Positions 46,370 through 53,212 of a stretch of 64,000 nucleotides of DNA are shown here, in pieces. The notes below the pieces were generated by a model. It saw only the letters and a program-made list of their open reading frames with translations. It was not told the DNA's origin and did not search any database. The stretch lies in NCBI GenBank assembly GCA_018815245.1, contig JAHIXK010000014.1:146508-210507 (forward strand). Reading direction: 5' to 3'. Both the position numbers and the translations under genes were made by a program. This DNA is from Gammaproteobacteria bacterium (lineage in GTDB: Bacteria > Pseudomonadota > Gammaproteobacteria > Burkholderiales > Burkholderiaceae_B). How positions within the stretch are numbered: the first letter of the stretch is position 1; each line of letters opens with the position of its first letter.

Positions 46370-46447
46370 GGCTAACCCTTCCATCGAGGGGACGTCTTCC
46401 GGCATGCTTCGCATGCCGGAAGCCGCCCCTCATGTCAAACGTTAGAC
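46370..46447 (+). repeat. attC 3
   Basis: GGCTAAC ... GTTAGAC, 78 bp, with a long central hairpin (TTCCGGCATGC/GCATGCCGGAA). Its outer two thirds are nearly identical to attC 5. Confidence 0.9.
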
Positions 46448-46462
46448 CTTAGGAGAGTACAT

Positions 46463-46963
46463 ATGGCTGATCGCCTTCTTGTTGCAGTTCTTGGAAACCG
46501 CAATTCCGGTAAGAGCACTACTTGGAATCGCCTCTTTGATGCCACGGTTAAAACGGGAAAATATCAACGCCCCCTATACCTCAATCGCGCTCAATCGGTT
46601 GAGGTCTTTCTTGTCAGCGGCTCCCCCGAAGAGCGAGAGCTTGAGGTTGGCGATATTCTCACCGAACCACTTCCGCAAATTGTGCTTTGCTCTACCCAAT
46701 ACCGCGACGACGTGAAGGAAACCTTCGACTACTTCTTTGCCAAAGGCTATGAGGTTTTCGTTCAGTGGCTAAATCCCGGCCACAGCGACCCAGAGAGATA
46801 TACCGACACTCTCGGACTTCAAGATTATTTGTTAAAAAAAGGGGCTACATTACAAGTTCGCGACGGGCGTGTTGATCCTGCACCTCGCGTGAAAGAGATT
46901 CGACAATTTATTCTTGGCTGGGCAACACATCGTGACCTCGTTTACACAGAGTTTCCGGTCTAA
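46463..46963 (+). CDS. cassette 4: P-loop NTPase-like protein
   Basis: A 166-residue protein with a Walker A motif GNRNSGKST at residues 9-17, preceded by a hydrophobic strand (LLVAVLGNR). A second strand ending in QIVLCSTQYRDD near 75-87 could serve as Walker B, although the acidic residues come late. The rest is a compact alpha/beta protein. It is too short for a full GTPase and lacks NKxD. Role unknown; an NTP-dependent sensor or kinase is possible. Start has GGAGAG upstream; the stop is inside attC 4. Confidence 0.7.
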   Translation: MADRLLVAVLGNRNSGKSTTWNRLFDATVKTGKYQRPLYLNRAQSVEVFLVSGSPEERELEVGDILTEPLPQIVLCSTQYRDDVKETFDYFFAKGYEVFVQWLNPGHSDPERYTDTLGLQDYLLKKGATLQVRDGRVDPAPRVKEIRQFILGWATHRDLVYTEFPV

Positions 46964-47020
46964 CCCGGCAGTCGAGTGGGACTGCGCAAAAGCGCGCAGC
47001 CCCTCACTTTTACGTTAGGC
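46958..47020 (+). repeat. attC 4
   Basis: GTCTAAC ... GTTAGGC, 63 bp; inner arms GGGACTGCGC and GCGCGCAGCCCC. Same layout as attC 2. Confidence 0.88.
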
Positions 47021-47023
47021 TTC

Positions 47024-47434
47024 ATGCACACCACCCGTCCGCTCAAGAGCGCTTGGCTTGTCACCTGGGAGTGGATTGGAGATCACGCGCATGTAGAGGA
47101 GAGCGAGAAGATCGTCGCAGTTTTGAACTATCGCTGGAGCAGCGAGAAGGTACGGGATCTCGTCGAACAGCTGTATGCAGCATTCAAGTACGGCCCTTCG
47201 GACAAGGCGGCGGTTGCGCACAACAAGAAAACCAACCCCTACTGCGCCGAGTTCGGCTCCATCAGCGGCGTTCCGTGGGGAGGGGAAGTCATGTGCGGTC
47301 ACAATCCTTGGCTCTATGCTCGCAGCGTCAAGAACTTTCGCGTGAAAGTACGCGACGACGGCACACAACAGTGCCTTTGGGAAGAAGTGCCACGCCCAAA
47401 TCTGCCGCAGTCGCGTGGGCCAACCGAAGCCTAA
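47024..47434 (+). CDS. cassette 5: unknown protein
   Basis: A 136-residue soluble protein starting MHTTRPLKSAWLVTWEW, only 4 bases after the attC core, so translation initiation is unusual. Two Cys and several Trp are present (PWGGEVMCGHNPWLY). It resembles a hypothetical type common in integron cassettes but no function is assigned. Ends inside attC 5. Confidence 0.65.
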   Translation: MHTTRPLKSAWLVTWEWIGDHAHVEESEKIVAVLNYRWSSEKVRDLVEQLYAAFKYGPSDKAAVAHNKKTNPYCAEFGSISGVPWGGEVMCGHNPWLYARSVKNFRVKVRDDGTQQCLWEEVPRPNLPQSRGPTEA

Positions 47435-47506
47435 CCCTTCCATCGAGGGGACGTCTTACAGCCGGCTTCGCCGTCTGCAAGCCGCCCCTCATGTCAAACG
47501 TTAGGC
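47429..47506 (+). repeat. attC 5
   Basis: GCCTAAC ... GTTAGGC, 78 bp. The segments CCCTTCCATCGAGGGGACG and CCGCCCCTCATGTCAAACG are the same as in attC 3. Confidence 0.92.
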
Positions 47507-47525
47507 GTCATCAAGGAGCACCGTT

Positions 47526-48449
47526 TTGAGTCTGCTACATGACATTCAAGCTGCGGTACTTCGGGAGGATGCAGACCTCGGGCCAATTCTTCTGAAGGTA
47601 CGGCTACTTGCCGCACGCTTAGGCAGTCAGCCATTGGCCGAATGGGTTAAGCATGAATCGGAGGGCTATCCAAAGAACGCAGAGATTCCTGACTATCGGA
47701 TTCTCTCTGTAAGCTACATGGCCAACTTCTCGGGCCCCTTTGGCTCTGGAATTCAGAACGCGCCAATTTCTCCATACCTGATCGAAAAGTTCGCTGGAAA
47801 GCAGTGGGTTCGCTACGAGATGCGCGAGAGCATTGCAGCGGTCGACGATCTACTGACCACCTCAACCAAGAGCGGTTCTCTGGGCATCAACGCCGCGAAT
47901 CTCATCCTTCTACTACAAGGCAAGGTCTACCCAGACTACGCATGCAACTCTGTGACCGGGACGATATCGCGGTCGGCGCTTGCAGCCATCAGGCACTCTG
48001 TTCGAAGTAGAGTGTTGGAGCTAATGATCGAGTTGGAGAAGTCAATCCCAGAGGCTTCCGCTGTCACACTTGGCCCTTCACATGCATCAGCTCCTCAGAG
48101 TGCTGCGACAGCTACTCAGATCGCGCAGCAGATCATCTACGGCAACTACACGTCCGTCTCAGCCGTGGGCGATGGTGCCCGAATCGCTGTAGCTATCGCT
48201 GAGCGAAACTCTCAAGACTTGGCCAAGTTCTTGACTGATGCGGGCCTTCCGGACAACGACGCAAGAGAACTCGCTCAGCTGGCATCCACCGAGGAGCCAG
48301 AGAGCAAAGTGGAGCCGATGGGGCCCAAGGTGCGCGGGTGGGTCGTCGACAATATGAAGAAGGCGGCTAACGGCACGTGGAAGGTCGGCTTGGCGGTGGC
48401 GACTGACGTGATCAAGGAAGCGCTCTTGAAGTTCTACGGGCTAAAGTAG
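47526..48449 (+). CDS. cassette 6: AbiTii-domain abortive infection protein
   Basis: A 307-residue protein whose N-terminal 190 residues match the AbiTii domain: SLLHDIQAAVLREDADLGPI, then LLKVRLLAARLGSQPLAEWV, then GYPKNAEIPDYRIL. The C-terminal 120 residues are Ala-rich and helical with a late hydrophobic patch. AbiTii proteins are linked to phage abortive infection. Ribosome site AAGGAG lies about 10 bases ahead of the start. This is the clearest defence gene in the array. Confidence 0.8.
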   Translation: MSLLHDIQAAVLREDADLGPILLKVRLLAARLGSQPLAEWVKHESEGYPKNAEIPDYRILSVSYMANFSGPFGSGIQNAPISPYLIEKFAGKQWVRYEMRESIAAVDDLLTTSTKSGSLGINAANLILLLQGKVYPDYACNSVTGTISRSALAAIRHSVRSRVLELMIELEKSIPEASAVTLGPSHASAPQSAATATQIAQQIIYGNYTSVSAVGDGARIAVAIAERNSQDLAKFLTDAGLPDNDARELAQLASTEEPESKVEPMGPKVRGWVVDNMKKAANGTWKVGLAVATDVIKEALLKFYGLK

Positions 48450-48485
48450 ATTTTCCAAAGCGTTGCCACGAGTTGCGCGCATGAC

Positions 48486-48545
48486 GCCTAACCCTTCCTT
48501 CAAGCGGACTGGCCTACGGCCAGCCGCTTAAGTCAAACGTTAGGA
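48486..48545 (+). repeat. attC 6
   Basis: GCCTAAC ... GTTAGGA, 60 bp; arms AAGCGGACTGGCC and GGCCAGCCGCTT pair. Confidence 0.92.
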
Positions 48546-48550
48546 CTTAG

Positions 48551-48578
48551 TTGACTATTTTTTAGATGTACATACAAT
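48551..48578 (+). promoter_or_regulatory. brnTA promoter and operator
   Basis: TTGACT (48551-48556), 16-bp spacer, TACAAT (48573-48578). An inverted repeat TACAT-ACA-ATGTA (48569-48581) overlaps the -10 box and could be the antitoxin operator. Confidence 0.55.
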
Positions 48579-48584
48579 GTATTT

Positions 48585-48872
48585 ATGATCAAGTTCGAGT
48601 GGGATCCCGATAAAGGGACAACAAATAAGTCAAAACATGGTGTGAGCTTCGAAGAAGCGCAGTCTGTGTTTTACGACGAGTATGCAATTCAGTTTTATGA
48701 TGAAGCGCACTCTGTAGAAGAGGATCGGTTTCTTATGCTTGGTCTGAGTAATTAATCACGAGTTCTTTTTGTGTGCCATTGCGAGCGCGCCGGTGGTGAA
48801 GCCATCCGCATCATTTCAGCTCGCAAAGCGACCAAGACTGAGCGCAAACACTACAAAGGTGGTGACCAATGA
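48585..48872 (+). pseudogene. brnT: cassette 7: BrnT toxin, interrupted by an in-frame stop
   Basis: Reading 95 codons gives a complete BrnT-family ribonuclease (FEWDPDKGTTNKSKHGVSFE start, IRIISARKATKTERKHY end), except that codon 57 is TAA (48753-48755) between LGLSN and SRVLFVCHC. BrnT relatives usually have a residue such as Glu here, so a single G-to-T change is the simplest cause. The truncated 56-residue product lacks the C-terminal IRIISAR segment that carries active-site residues. It overlaps the antitoxin start (AATGA). Confidence 0.8.
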
Positions 48873-49093
48873 AAGCAGAATACGATCTTTCAAAAATGAA
48901 GTCGCGTAAAAACCCTTACGCCTCGAAACTGAAAAAGCCTGTAACAATGCGTTTAAGTGAAGATGTCATTTCTTATTTCAAAGAGATGGCGGATGAGAAG
49001 GGGGTTCCCTACCAAAGCCTCATCAATCTATACCTTCGCGACTGCGTTGCGCAGCATCGAAAAATTGATATTTCTTGGCAGGTAAAGTCCTAA
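48869..49093 (+). CDS. brnA: cassette 7: BrnA-type antitoxin
   Basis: A 74-residue protein with a basic N-terminal part and a ribbon-helix-helix-like C-terminal part (PVTMRLSEDVISYFKEMADE, then GVPYQSLINLYLRDC), as in BrnA/CopG antitoxins. It starts inside the toxin stop, so the pair was translationally coupled. It should both bind the toxin and repress the operon. Intact, although the toxin gene has a stop. Confidence 0.85.
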   Translation: MKAEYDLSKMKSRKNPYASKLKKPVTMRLSEDVISYFKEMADEKGVPYQSLINLYLRDCVAQHRKIDISWQVKS

Positions 49094-49147
49094 CTAATCA
49101 TTCAAGCCGACGTTGCTTCGCAACGCAGCTTAATTCAAACGTTATGT
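49088..49147 (+). repeat. attC 7
   Basis: TCCTAAC ... GTTATGT, 60 bp; AGCCGACGTTGC and GCAACGCAGCT arms. Confidence 0.9.
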
Positions 49148-49175
49148 TTCTTTACCAGAATGGAGCTGATTTCCA

Positions 49176-49394
49176 ATGCAACGATATGCGGATACTGATC
49201 GTGATTCAGGTGTTTCACATTACGAGATTGGAGAGACGTCAATAACAGTTTGGTTCAAGGGCGGGGCCAAGCCTTATAGGTATAGTTATGGGAGAGCTGG
49301 GATCCAGCACGTGGAGCAAATGAAAAGACTGGCTAGGGCCGGAGATGGTCTTAACGAATACATAAATGATCACGTCAAGAAATCATACGACTAA
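49176..49394 (+). CDS. cassette 8: small KTSC-like protein
   Basis: A 72-residue protein (DSGVSHYEIGETSITVWFKG, then KPYRYSYGRAG) with the pattern of the KTSC family: short beta strands around an I-G and a Y-x-Y motif. A longer C-terminal helix follows. It is soluble and of unknown function; similar small proteins recur in integron cassettes. Confidence 0.6.
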   Translation: MQRYADTDRDSGVSHYEIGETSITVWFKGGAKPYRYSYGRAGIQHVEQMKRLARAGDGLNEYINDHVKKSYD

Positions 49395-49450
49395 CCAGTA
49401 GTAAAGCCGAAACGCGAAATGCGTCTCTCGGAGGCAGCCTCCCGAGACTG
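49389..49450 (+). repeat. degenerate attC after cassette 8
   Basis: GACTAAC is followed by AAGCCGAAACGCG and a hairpin TCTCGGAGGC/GCCTCCCGAGA, but no GTT core follows. Looks like a truncated or mutated attC, so two former cassettes may now be fused. Confidence 0.5.
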
Positions 49451-49561
49451 ATGATGGCAGGCATTGTTTTTGTATTGCTAGACCCGTCCAATTTTTGGAC
49501 GCAGTTCGCATGTTCAGAAGGAATCAACTTTCTATCATCTATCTTAAAGGAGGGTTTGCGT

Positions 49562-49774
49562 ATGGTTATAAAGGTTCAAAGAGAAGCTAAGTCATCTGTT
49601 AAACATCTTTCCATGGCTATCAAACAGTCTTGGGAGGTCTGCCTTCCTTTCAGGCAAAGCCTGCTGATGAGTTGGTGCAATTCCAGCGAAAGGGAATCCG
49701 AGAGAGCGAAACATAACAATCGGCTGCACAGCGACAATTTCTCCGCTGCTCTGCGGCTCCAAAATTGCGCGTGA
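49562..49774 (+). CDS. cassette 8b: small protein, doubtful
   Basis: A 70-residue frame with an excellent AGGAGG ribosome site 8 bases before ATG 49562 (MVIKVQREAKSSVKHLSM). The C-terminal third runs through attC 8 and is therefore encoded by the recombination site. The upstream 165 bases (49395-49561) hold no other gene. Unknown function. Confidence 0.4.
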   Translation: MVIKVQREAKSSVKHLSMAIKQSWEVCLPFRQSLLMSWCNSSERESERAKHNNRLHSDNFSAALRLQNCA

Positions 49775-49789
49775 GCACGAACGTTAGGC
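49711..49789 (+). repeat. attC 8
   Basis: ACATAAC ... GTTAGGC, 79 bp, with inner arms CAATTT/AAATTG-like and GCTGC/GCGGC. Confidence 0.85.
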
Positions 49790-49820
49790 CACATGTGCAG
49801 GATTCAAGGTGACTTGATCT

Positions 49821-50366
49821 ATGGATGAAAGACTACTCGCCAGATATCGTGAATACGCAAGCACAGAAGAGGCATTTGCCGTTCTGCTTGTTAAGAAGCA
49901 CCTAGCTCAAGCGAAAGGGAACTGGGTAGACGTGGTTGATTGCCGCCGCTACGAGATGTCTCCCGACAACTTGCATTTCCGGTTCGTGCGGGGTGGCCTT
50001 TACAAGAGGAAGCTGCATCCGCAATACCCGCCGAAGTCTCTCTATACCGCCAATGGCAAGCTCGATGAGCACAGGTATTACCTGATGATGCGAGCCATAA
50101 CCTGGGAGACGGCGCACAAGGACATAGAGCAACAGAAGGCGGCCAAGTTGCGCCCGCTGAAATTTGAGCTAACTGGCGTTAGCTACGACAGGAACCGCGA
50201 CAACAAGAACTTTTTCCGAGATGACGCACCACCTGAGATCAAAGCTTTAGCGAGCAACCTCTACGATCGCACTGATCCGTTATGGGACAAGGCCTTGCAG
50301 TACGCCAGCGCTCCAGAATTCGTCTATGAAATCCGGACGGCTAAGGTCATCGAGCATGTTGCCTAA
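49821..50366 (+). CDS. cassette 9: unknown protein
   Basis: A 181-residue soluble, basic protein (VDVVDCRRYEMSPDNLHFRF; ITWETAHKDIEQQKAAKLRP). No signal peptide or membrane segment. Tyr- and Arg-rich, which could fit nucleic-acid binding, but no family is recognised. The stop is in attC 9. Confidence 0.65.
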   Translation: MDERLLARYREYASTEEAFAVLLVKKHLAQAKGNWVDVVDCRRYEMSPDNLHFRFVRGGLYKRKLHPQYPPKSLYTANGKLDEHRYYLMMRAITWETAHKDIEQQKAAKLRPLKFELTGVSYDRNRDNKNFFRDDAPPEIKALASNLYDRTDPLWDKALQYASAPEFVYEIRTAKVIEHVA

Positions 50367-50455
50367 CAATTCGTTCAAGCCGAAAAAGCCATGGCAGAAC
50401 AGCTTGCCATGGCTTTGGCTCCACTACACAAGCCGGCTTAACTCAGGCGTTAGCT
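50361..50455 (+). repeat. attC 9
   Basis: GCCTAAC ... GTTAGCT, 95 bp; arms AAGCCATGGCA and TGCCATGGCTT pair perfectly. Confidence 0.92.
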
Positions 50456-50459
50456 GCCA

Positions 50460-51125
50460 ATGACAGAGTGGGTGCGAAATTTCTCCGCTGAACAGTACTC
50501 GCAGATAGTTTCTGAAGTGCGTGATCGATTACTTTCGGCTGAAGTTCTGTCCAACGAAAAAAATCTGGTCTTCGTCGAATCTACTGCACTTCAGATTAGA
50601 AAGATTCTGGAACTCATTGCTTACCTGTCGACTTTGGTCAATGCTGAGAAGCTAAACTGCAAGGAGAGAGCCGAGTATCGCGCGGCAAAAATCGTCGATG
50701 CACTCGACAAGAAGACACCGATTCACTATCCATTGCCCAGTCGGATGCTCCATCCAAGTTCTCCCGATGAATCGCCCGTTTTAATTCCGCGCGGTTACAA
50801 AAATGCACTGTCGCAGTCTGAGTTCAAAGAAACTTATCAAGCATGCGGCAAAGTTCTGCACGCGCAACATCCATTGAAATCAGAAATTGATCCCCTCAAG
50901 GTGTTTTTGGGGAACAAGCAAACGCTCAAAAAACTTAAAGAATTGCTTGCAAGCCACACCATTGGCATCAGGAAGGCATCGGACAAGTACACTTTTCTTC
51001 ATGTGGAAATTGATTTCTCTAACAATGAAGCAACAAAGGAAAGCACCATTCGCGAGTACAACACGCAGATTTTTAGTGAGCAGCAATTGCTGCAACTTTT
51101 TAAGGCAGGGCAAGTTGGCAGCTAA
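50460..51125 (+). CDS. cassette 10: unknown protein
   Basis: A 221-residue soluble, helical protein (RDRLLSAEVLSNEKNLVFVE; ALQIRKILELIAYLSTLV). The ATG comes 4 bases after the attC 9 core, so there is no room for a ribosome site made by this cassette; it may be read leaderless or by coupling. Family unknown. Next to the AbiTii and toxin-antitoxin cassettes, so a defence role is possible but unproven. Confidence 0.65.
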   Translation: MTEWVRNFSAEQYSQIVSEVRDRLLSAEVLSNEKNLVFVESTALQIRKILELIAYLSTLVNAEKLNCKERAEYRAAKIVDALDKKTPIHYPLPSRMLHPSSPDESPVLIPRGYKNALSQSEFKETYQACGKVLHAQHPLKSEIDPLKVFLGNKQTLKKLKELLASHTIGIRKASDKYTFLHVEIDFSNNEATKESTIREYNTQIFSEQQLLQLFKAGQVGS

Positions 51126-51218
51126 CAAATCATTGCAGCGGACATTTGACCCGCCCCCCATTTTTGCTGCCGCAAACACAAGTGTCGCCTCAAATGTCCC
51201 TGAACTCAGACGTTAGCC
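51120..51218 (+). repeat. attC 10
   Basis: AGCTAAC ... GTTAGCC, 99 bp; arms AGCGGACATTTGA and TCAAATGTCCCTGA are nearly complementary. Confidence 0.88.
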
Positions 51219-51233
51219 ATCATTAAACTCGGC

Positions 51234-51261
51234 TTGTGAATTATCTCATATATGCTATAGT
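51234..51261 (+). promoter_or_regulatory. higBA promoter
   Basis: TTGTGA (51234-51239), 16-bp spacer, TATAGT (51256-51261). Predicted start at or next to the toxin ATG 51268. Confidence 0.55.
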
Positions 51262-51267
51262 TCATTC

Positions 51268-51606
51268 ATGAAATGGAAAATCTCTTTTTACAGTGATCGC
51301 GTTGAATCCGAAGTGCTGAAACTACCTGCAGGGTTTGTTGCCCGCTTCATTCGCTACGCTGAGAGAATGGAGATATACGGACCTGACCTTGGTATGCCAC
51401 ATACAAAAGCCATGGGCGATGGCTTGTTTGAGCTTCGTCTTAAAGCTGCAGAGGGGATTGCACGCGTTTTCTATTGCACGATGGTTGAGTATCGTATTGT
51501 GGTGCTTCACCATTTCATCAAGAAGACGGACAAGACACCTGCCAAGGAATTAAGCATTGCGCGTGCGCGCAAAAAGGAGATTGAAAATGGCCAGCACCCT
51601 CAGTAA
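51268..51606 (+). CDS. higB: cassette 11: HigB/Gp49-like RelE-superfamily toxin
   Basis: A 112-residue ribosome-dependent mRNA interferase-type protein. Conserved: VLKLPAGFVARFIRYAERM, then GMPHTKAMGDGLFELRLKA, and RVFYCTMVEYRIVVLHHFIKK, then TPAKELSIARARK, the standard Gp49/HigB pattern with a Lys/Arg-rich tail. Toxin-first order is typical for higBA. Overlaps the antitoxin gene by 20 bases. Confidence 0.9.
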   Translation: MKWKISFYSDRVESEVLKLPAGFVARFIRYAERMEIYGPDLGMPHTKAMGDGLFELRLKAAEGIARVFYCTMVEYRIVVLHHFIKKTDKTPAKELSIARARKKEIENGQHPQ

Positions 51607-51931
51607 ATTTAAAGCTCGCGCACTTGCGCTTCCAGATGTACAAAAAACCTACGATGAATTGGCGGAAGAATTCGCATTCCTGGACGAAGTGTTAAAGGCA
51701 CGTATGGCTTCGGGTCTTACTCAGGCAGAGGTTGCCGAATTGGTTGGAACAACGCAGTCTGCGATCGCGCGTCTTGAATCGCCATCAAGCAGTCATTCGC
51801 CCTCAGTCGGGACGCTTCAAAAATATGCCCGCGCACTCGGATGCCGCGTCGAAATAAAATTTGTAAAAGACGCACGGCTAACTCAGCGTTCGAGCGGCAG
51901 TGCGAAAAGAACGGCACGCCGCTCAACTTAG
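51587..51931 (+). CDS. higA: cassette 11: HigA-type XRE antitoxin
   Basis: A 114-residue protein with a helix-turn-helix XRE domain (ASGLTQAEVAELVGTTQSAI, then ARLESPSSSHSPSVGTLQKY). ATG 51587 (MASTLSKF) has AAGGAG at -13. The end (SGSAKRTARRST) is encoded by attC 11, so the last residues come from the recombination site. Should neutralise HigB and repress the module. Confidence 0.88.
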   Translation: MASTLSKFKARALALPDVQKTYDELAEEFAFLDEVLKARMASGLTQAEVAELVGTTQSAIARLESPSSSHSPSVGTLQKYARALGCRVEIKFVKDARLTQRSSGSAKRTARRST

Positions 51932-51939
51932 CGTTATAT
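51876..51939 (+). repeat. attC 11
   Basis: GGCTAAC ... GTTATAT, 64 bp; arms GAGCGGCAGTGC/GCACGCCGCTC. Confidence 0.88.
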
Positions 51940-52254
51940 GCCAGAAATAATGAAATCCATCGCTGCAATTATTTCTGATCGATACTGAGAAAGGTTGCAG
52001 ACTTCTTTGCCAAGAGATTTCCTGTCGATGCCTGCAATTTGTTGTGTAAGCCCGATGAAGTGTTTTCCTTCAATTTCCAAAATTGGGCATAGCTTTGTAA
52101 TTGCAGCTTTTCCTGCAAGGCTTGTGGCGCAAAGCGGAATGACGACGGTTGTTCGCAAGTCATCGAGTAAGTTGGATTGGATATCCAAAAGGTAAGGGAA
52201 GGTTTTCTTGGTGGTTTTGTTTGGGTTTTCGTAGGCAGTGAACTGAGCCATCAA
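51934..52254 (-). CDS. ccdB: cassette 12: CcdB gyrase-poison toxin
   Basis: A 106-residue CcdB-family protein: QFTAYENPN, then PYLLDIQSNLLDDLRTTVVI, PL, later LCPILEIEGKHFIGLTQQIA and a C-terminal IIAAMDFIISGI. In the family the C-terminal residues contact gyrase GyrA. It is transcribed against the array direction, and its TAA stop is formed by the attC 11 core. Its start overlaps the CcdA stop by 4 bases. Confidence 0.92.
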   Translation of the reverse strand: MMAQFTAYENPNKTTKKTFPYLLDIQSNLLDDLRTTVVIPLCATSLAGKAAITKLCPILEIEGKHFIGLTQQIAGIDRKSLGKEVCNLSQYRSEIIAAMDFIISGI

Positions 52255-52496
52255 AAGCTCCTCAAGTCGTCGCTAAAGGTTCCATGCTCTTCTACCAGTT
52301 GGTTATAAGCTTCGATGGCGGCTTTATTTTCACATTTCCATAGGTCGCGCTGCTTGGCACTTACTAATTCGCTTAGGGCTGTTTCCAAAGTTGCTGATAA
52401 ATTGATCTTCAGCTCTTTGGCTTTTATAAGTAAGTCACTGTTTATACTGACATTCGTGGGCTTTTTAGGTGCCTGGGTGTCAAAGGTAGGGATCAT
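52251..52496 (-). CDS. ccdA: cassette 12: CcdA antitoxin
   Basis: An 81-residue protein with the ribbon-helix-helix N terminus (KPTNVSINSDLLIKAKELKI) and the acidic toxin-binding tail (CENKAAIEAYNQLVEEHGTF, then SDDLRSF). The start at 52496 is chosen because GGAG lies 8 bases ahead and the predicted transcription start is near 52520; longer in-frame starts at 52502 and 52526 are less likely. Reverse orientation in the array with its own promoter. Confidence 0.9.
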   Translation of the reverse strand: MIPTFDTQAPKKPTNVSINSDLLIKAKELKINLSATLETALSELVSAKQRDLWKCENKAAIEAYNQLVEEHGTFSDDLRSF

Positions 52497-52530
52497 GCGC
52501 ATATCTCCAGCATTGATAATGCGCATATCT
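52495..52530. promoter_or_regulatory. ccdA operator direct repeats
   Basis: ATGCGCATATCT occurs at 52495-52506 and 52519-52530, 24 bp apart; each has the palindrome ATGCGCAT. The repeats overlap the -10 box and the start codon, fitting autorepression by CcdA. Confidence 0.6.
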
Positions 52531-52555
52531 TATGTGCATTTCGATTGTGCCGCAA
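52527..52555 (-). promoter_or_regulatory. ccdAB promoter
   Basis: Minus-strand TTGCGG (52550-52555), 17-bp spacer, TAAGAT (52527-52532), reading inward from the attC 12 end of the cassette. Confidence 0.6.
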
Positions 52556-52558
52556 GGC

Positions 52559-52616
52559 ATATAACAAGTCGTTCAAGGTCGACGCCTTCGGCGCGGCCTT
52601 AACTCCAACGTTATGC
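52559..52616 (+). repeat. attC 12
   Basis: ATATAAC ... GTTATGC, 58 bp; arms AAGGTCGACGCC and GGCGCGGCCTT. Confidence 0.9.
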
Positions 52617-52630
52617 CTTTAAACAGCCCA

Positions 52631-52659
52631 TTGACAAAGCGTACCGAAATACGTACGAT
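52631..52659 (+). promoter_or_regulatory. promoter of the first yefM-yoeB cassette
   Basis: TTGACA (52631-52636), 17-bp spacer, TACGAT (52654-52659), with GTAC repeats (GTACCGAAATACGTAC, 52641-52656) in and around the spacer as possible YefM sites. Confidence 0.6.
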
Positions 52660-52679
52660 AATTGCCTACGGAGGTTCCT

Positions 52680-52922
52680 ATGCAAACTCTTTCAGCAAGT
52701 GAAGCACGCGCCAATCTTTATCGATTGATGGACGAGACGGCGGAGTCACATCAGCCCATCACTATTTCTGGCAAGCGGCACGATGCTGTGTTGATTTCCG
52801 CTGAAGATTGGCAAGCCATTCAAGAAACACTTCATTTGCTGTCCGTTCCTGGTATGCGCGAATCAATTAAAGAAGGAATGGCCGAGCCGCCAAGCTCATG
52901 CTCTAAGGAGCTTGATTGGTGA
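52680..52922 (+). CDS. yefM: cassette 13: YefM-type antitoxin
   Basis: An 80-residue Phd/YefM antitoxin (LSASEARANLYRLMDETAES, then HQPITISGKRHDAVLISAED, then WQAIQETLHLLS). ATG 52680 has GGAGG at -12; an upstream TTG is ignored. Its 3' end overlaps the toxin start by 4 bases. Autorepressor and neutraliser of YoeB. Confidence 0.92.
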   Translation: MQTLSASEARANLYRLMDETAESHQPITISGKRHDAVLISAEDWQAIQETLHLLSVPGMRESIKEGMAEPPSSCSKELDW

Positions 52923-53182
52923 GTTGGCAAATTGTCTACACCAAACATGCTCAGAAGGACGCGCAAAAACTCGCTGCCAGCGGACTGAAATCCAAAGCGC
53001 TTGAACTGCTTGCCGTCCTGCAACAGAACCCTTTTCAAAATCCACCGCCATACGAAAAACTTGTCGGAGATCTCGCTGGTGCTTACTCGCGGCGAATCAA
53101 TATTCAACATCGCCTCGTTTATCAAGTGCTCACAGATGAACGCGTCGTTAAGGTTTTACGCATGTGGACACATTACGAATAA
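52919..53182 (+). CDS. yoeB: cassette 13: YoeB/Txe-type toxin
   Basis: An 87-residue ribosome-dependent endoribonuclease (VYTKHAQKDAQKLAASGLKS, NPFQNPPPYEKLVGDLAGAY, SRRINIQHRLVYQVL), with the conserved R-I-x-x-x-H-R-L-V-Y core and a C-terminal aromatic/His region (MWTHYE). Start codon GTG at 52919 overlaps the antitoxin stop. It shares the fold but not close identity with the second YoeB in cassette 14. Confidence 0.92.
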   Translation: MSWQIVYTKHAQKDAQKLAASGLKSKALELLAVLQQNPFQNPPPYEKLVGDLAGAYSRRINIQHRLVYQVLTDERVVKVLRMWTHYE

Positions 53183-53212
53183 CTGCCTACAGAGCCTTTT
53201 AACAGGCCAGAT

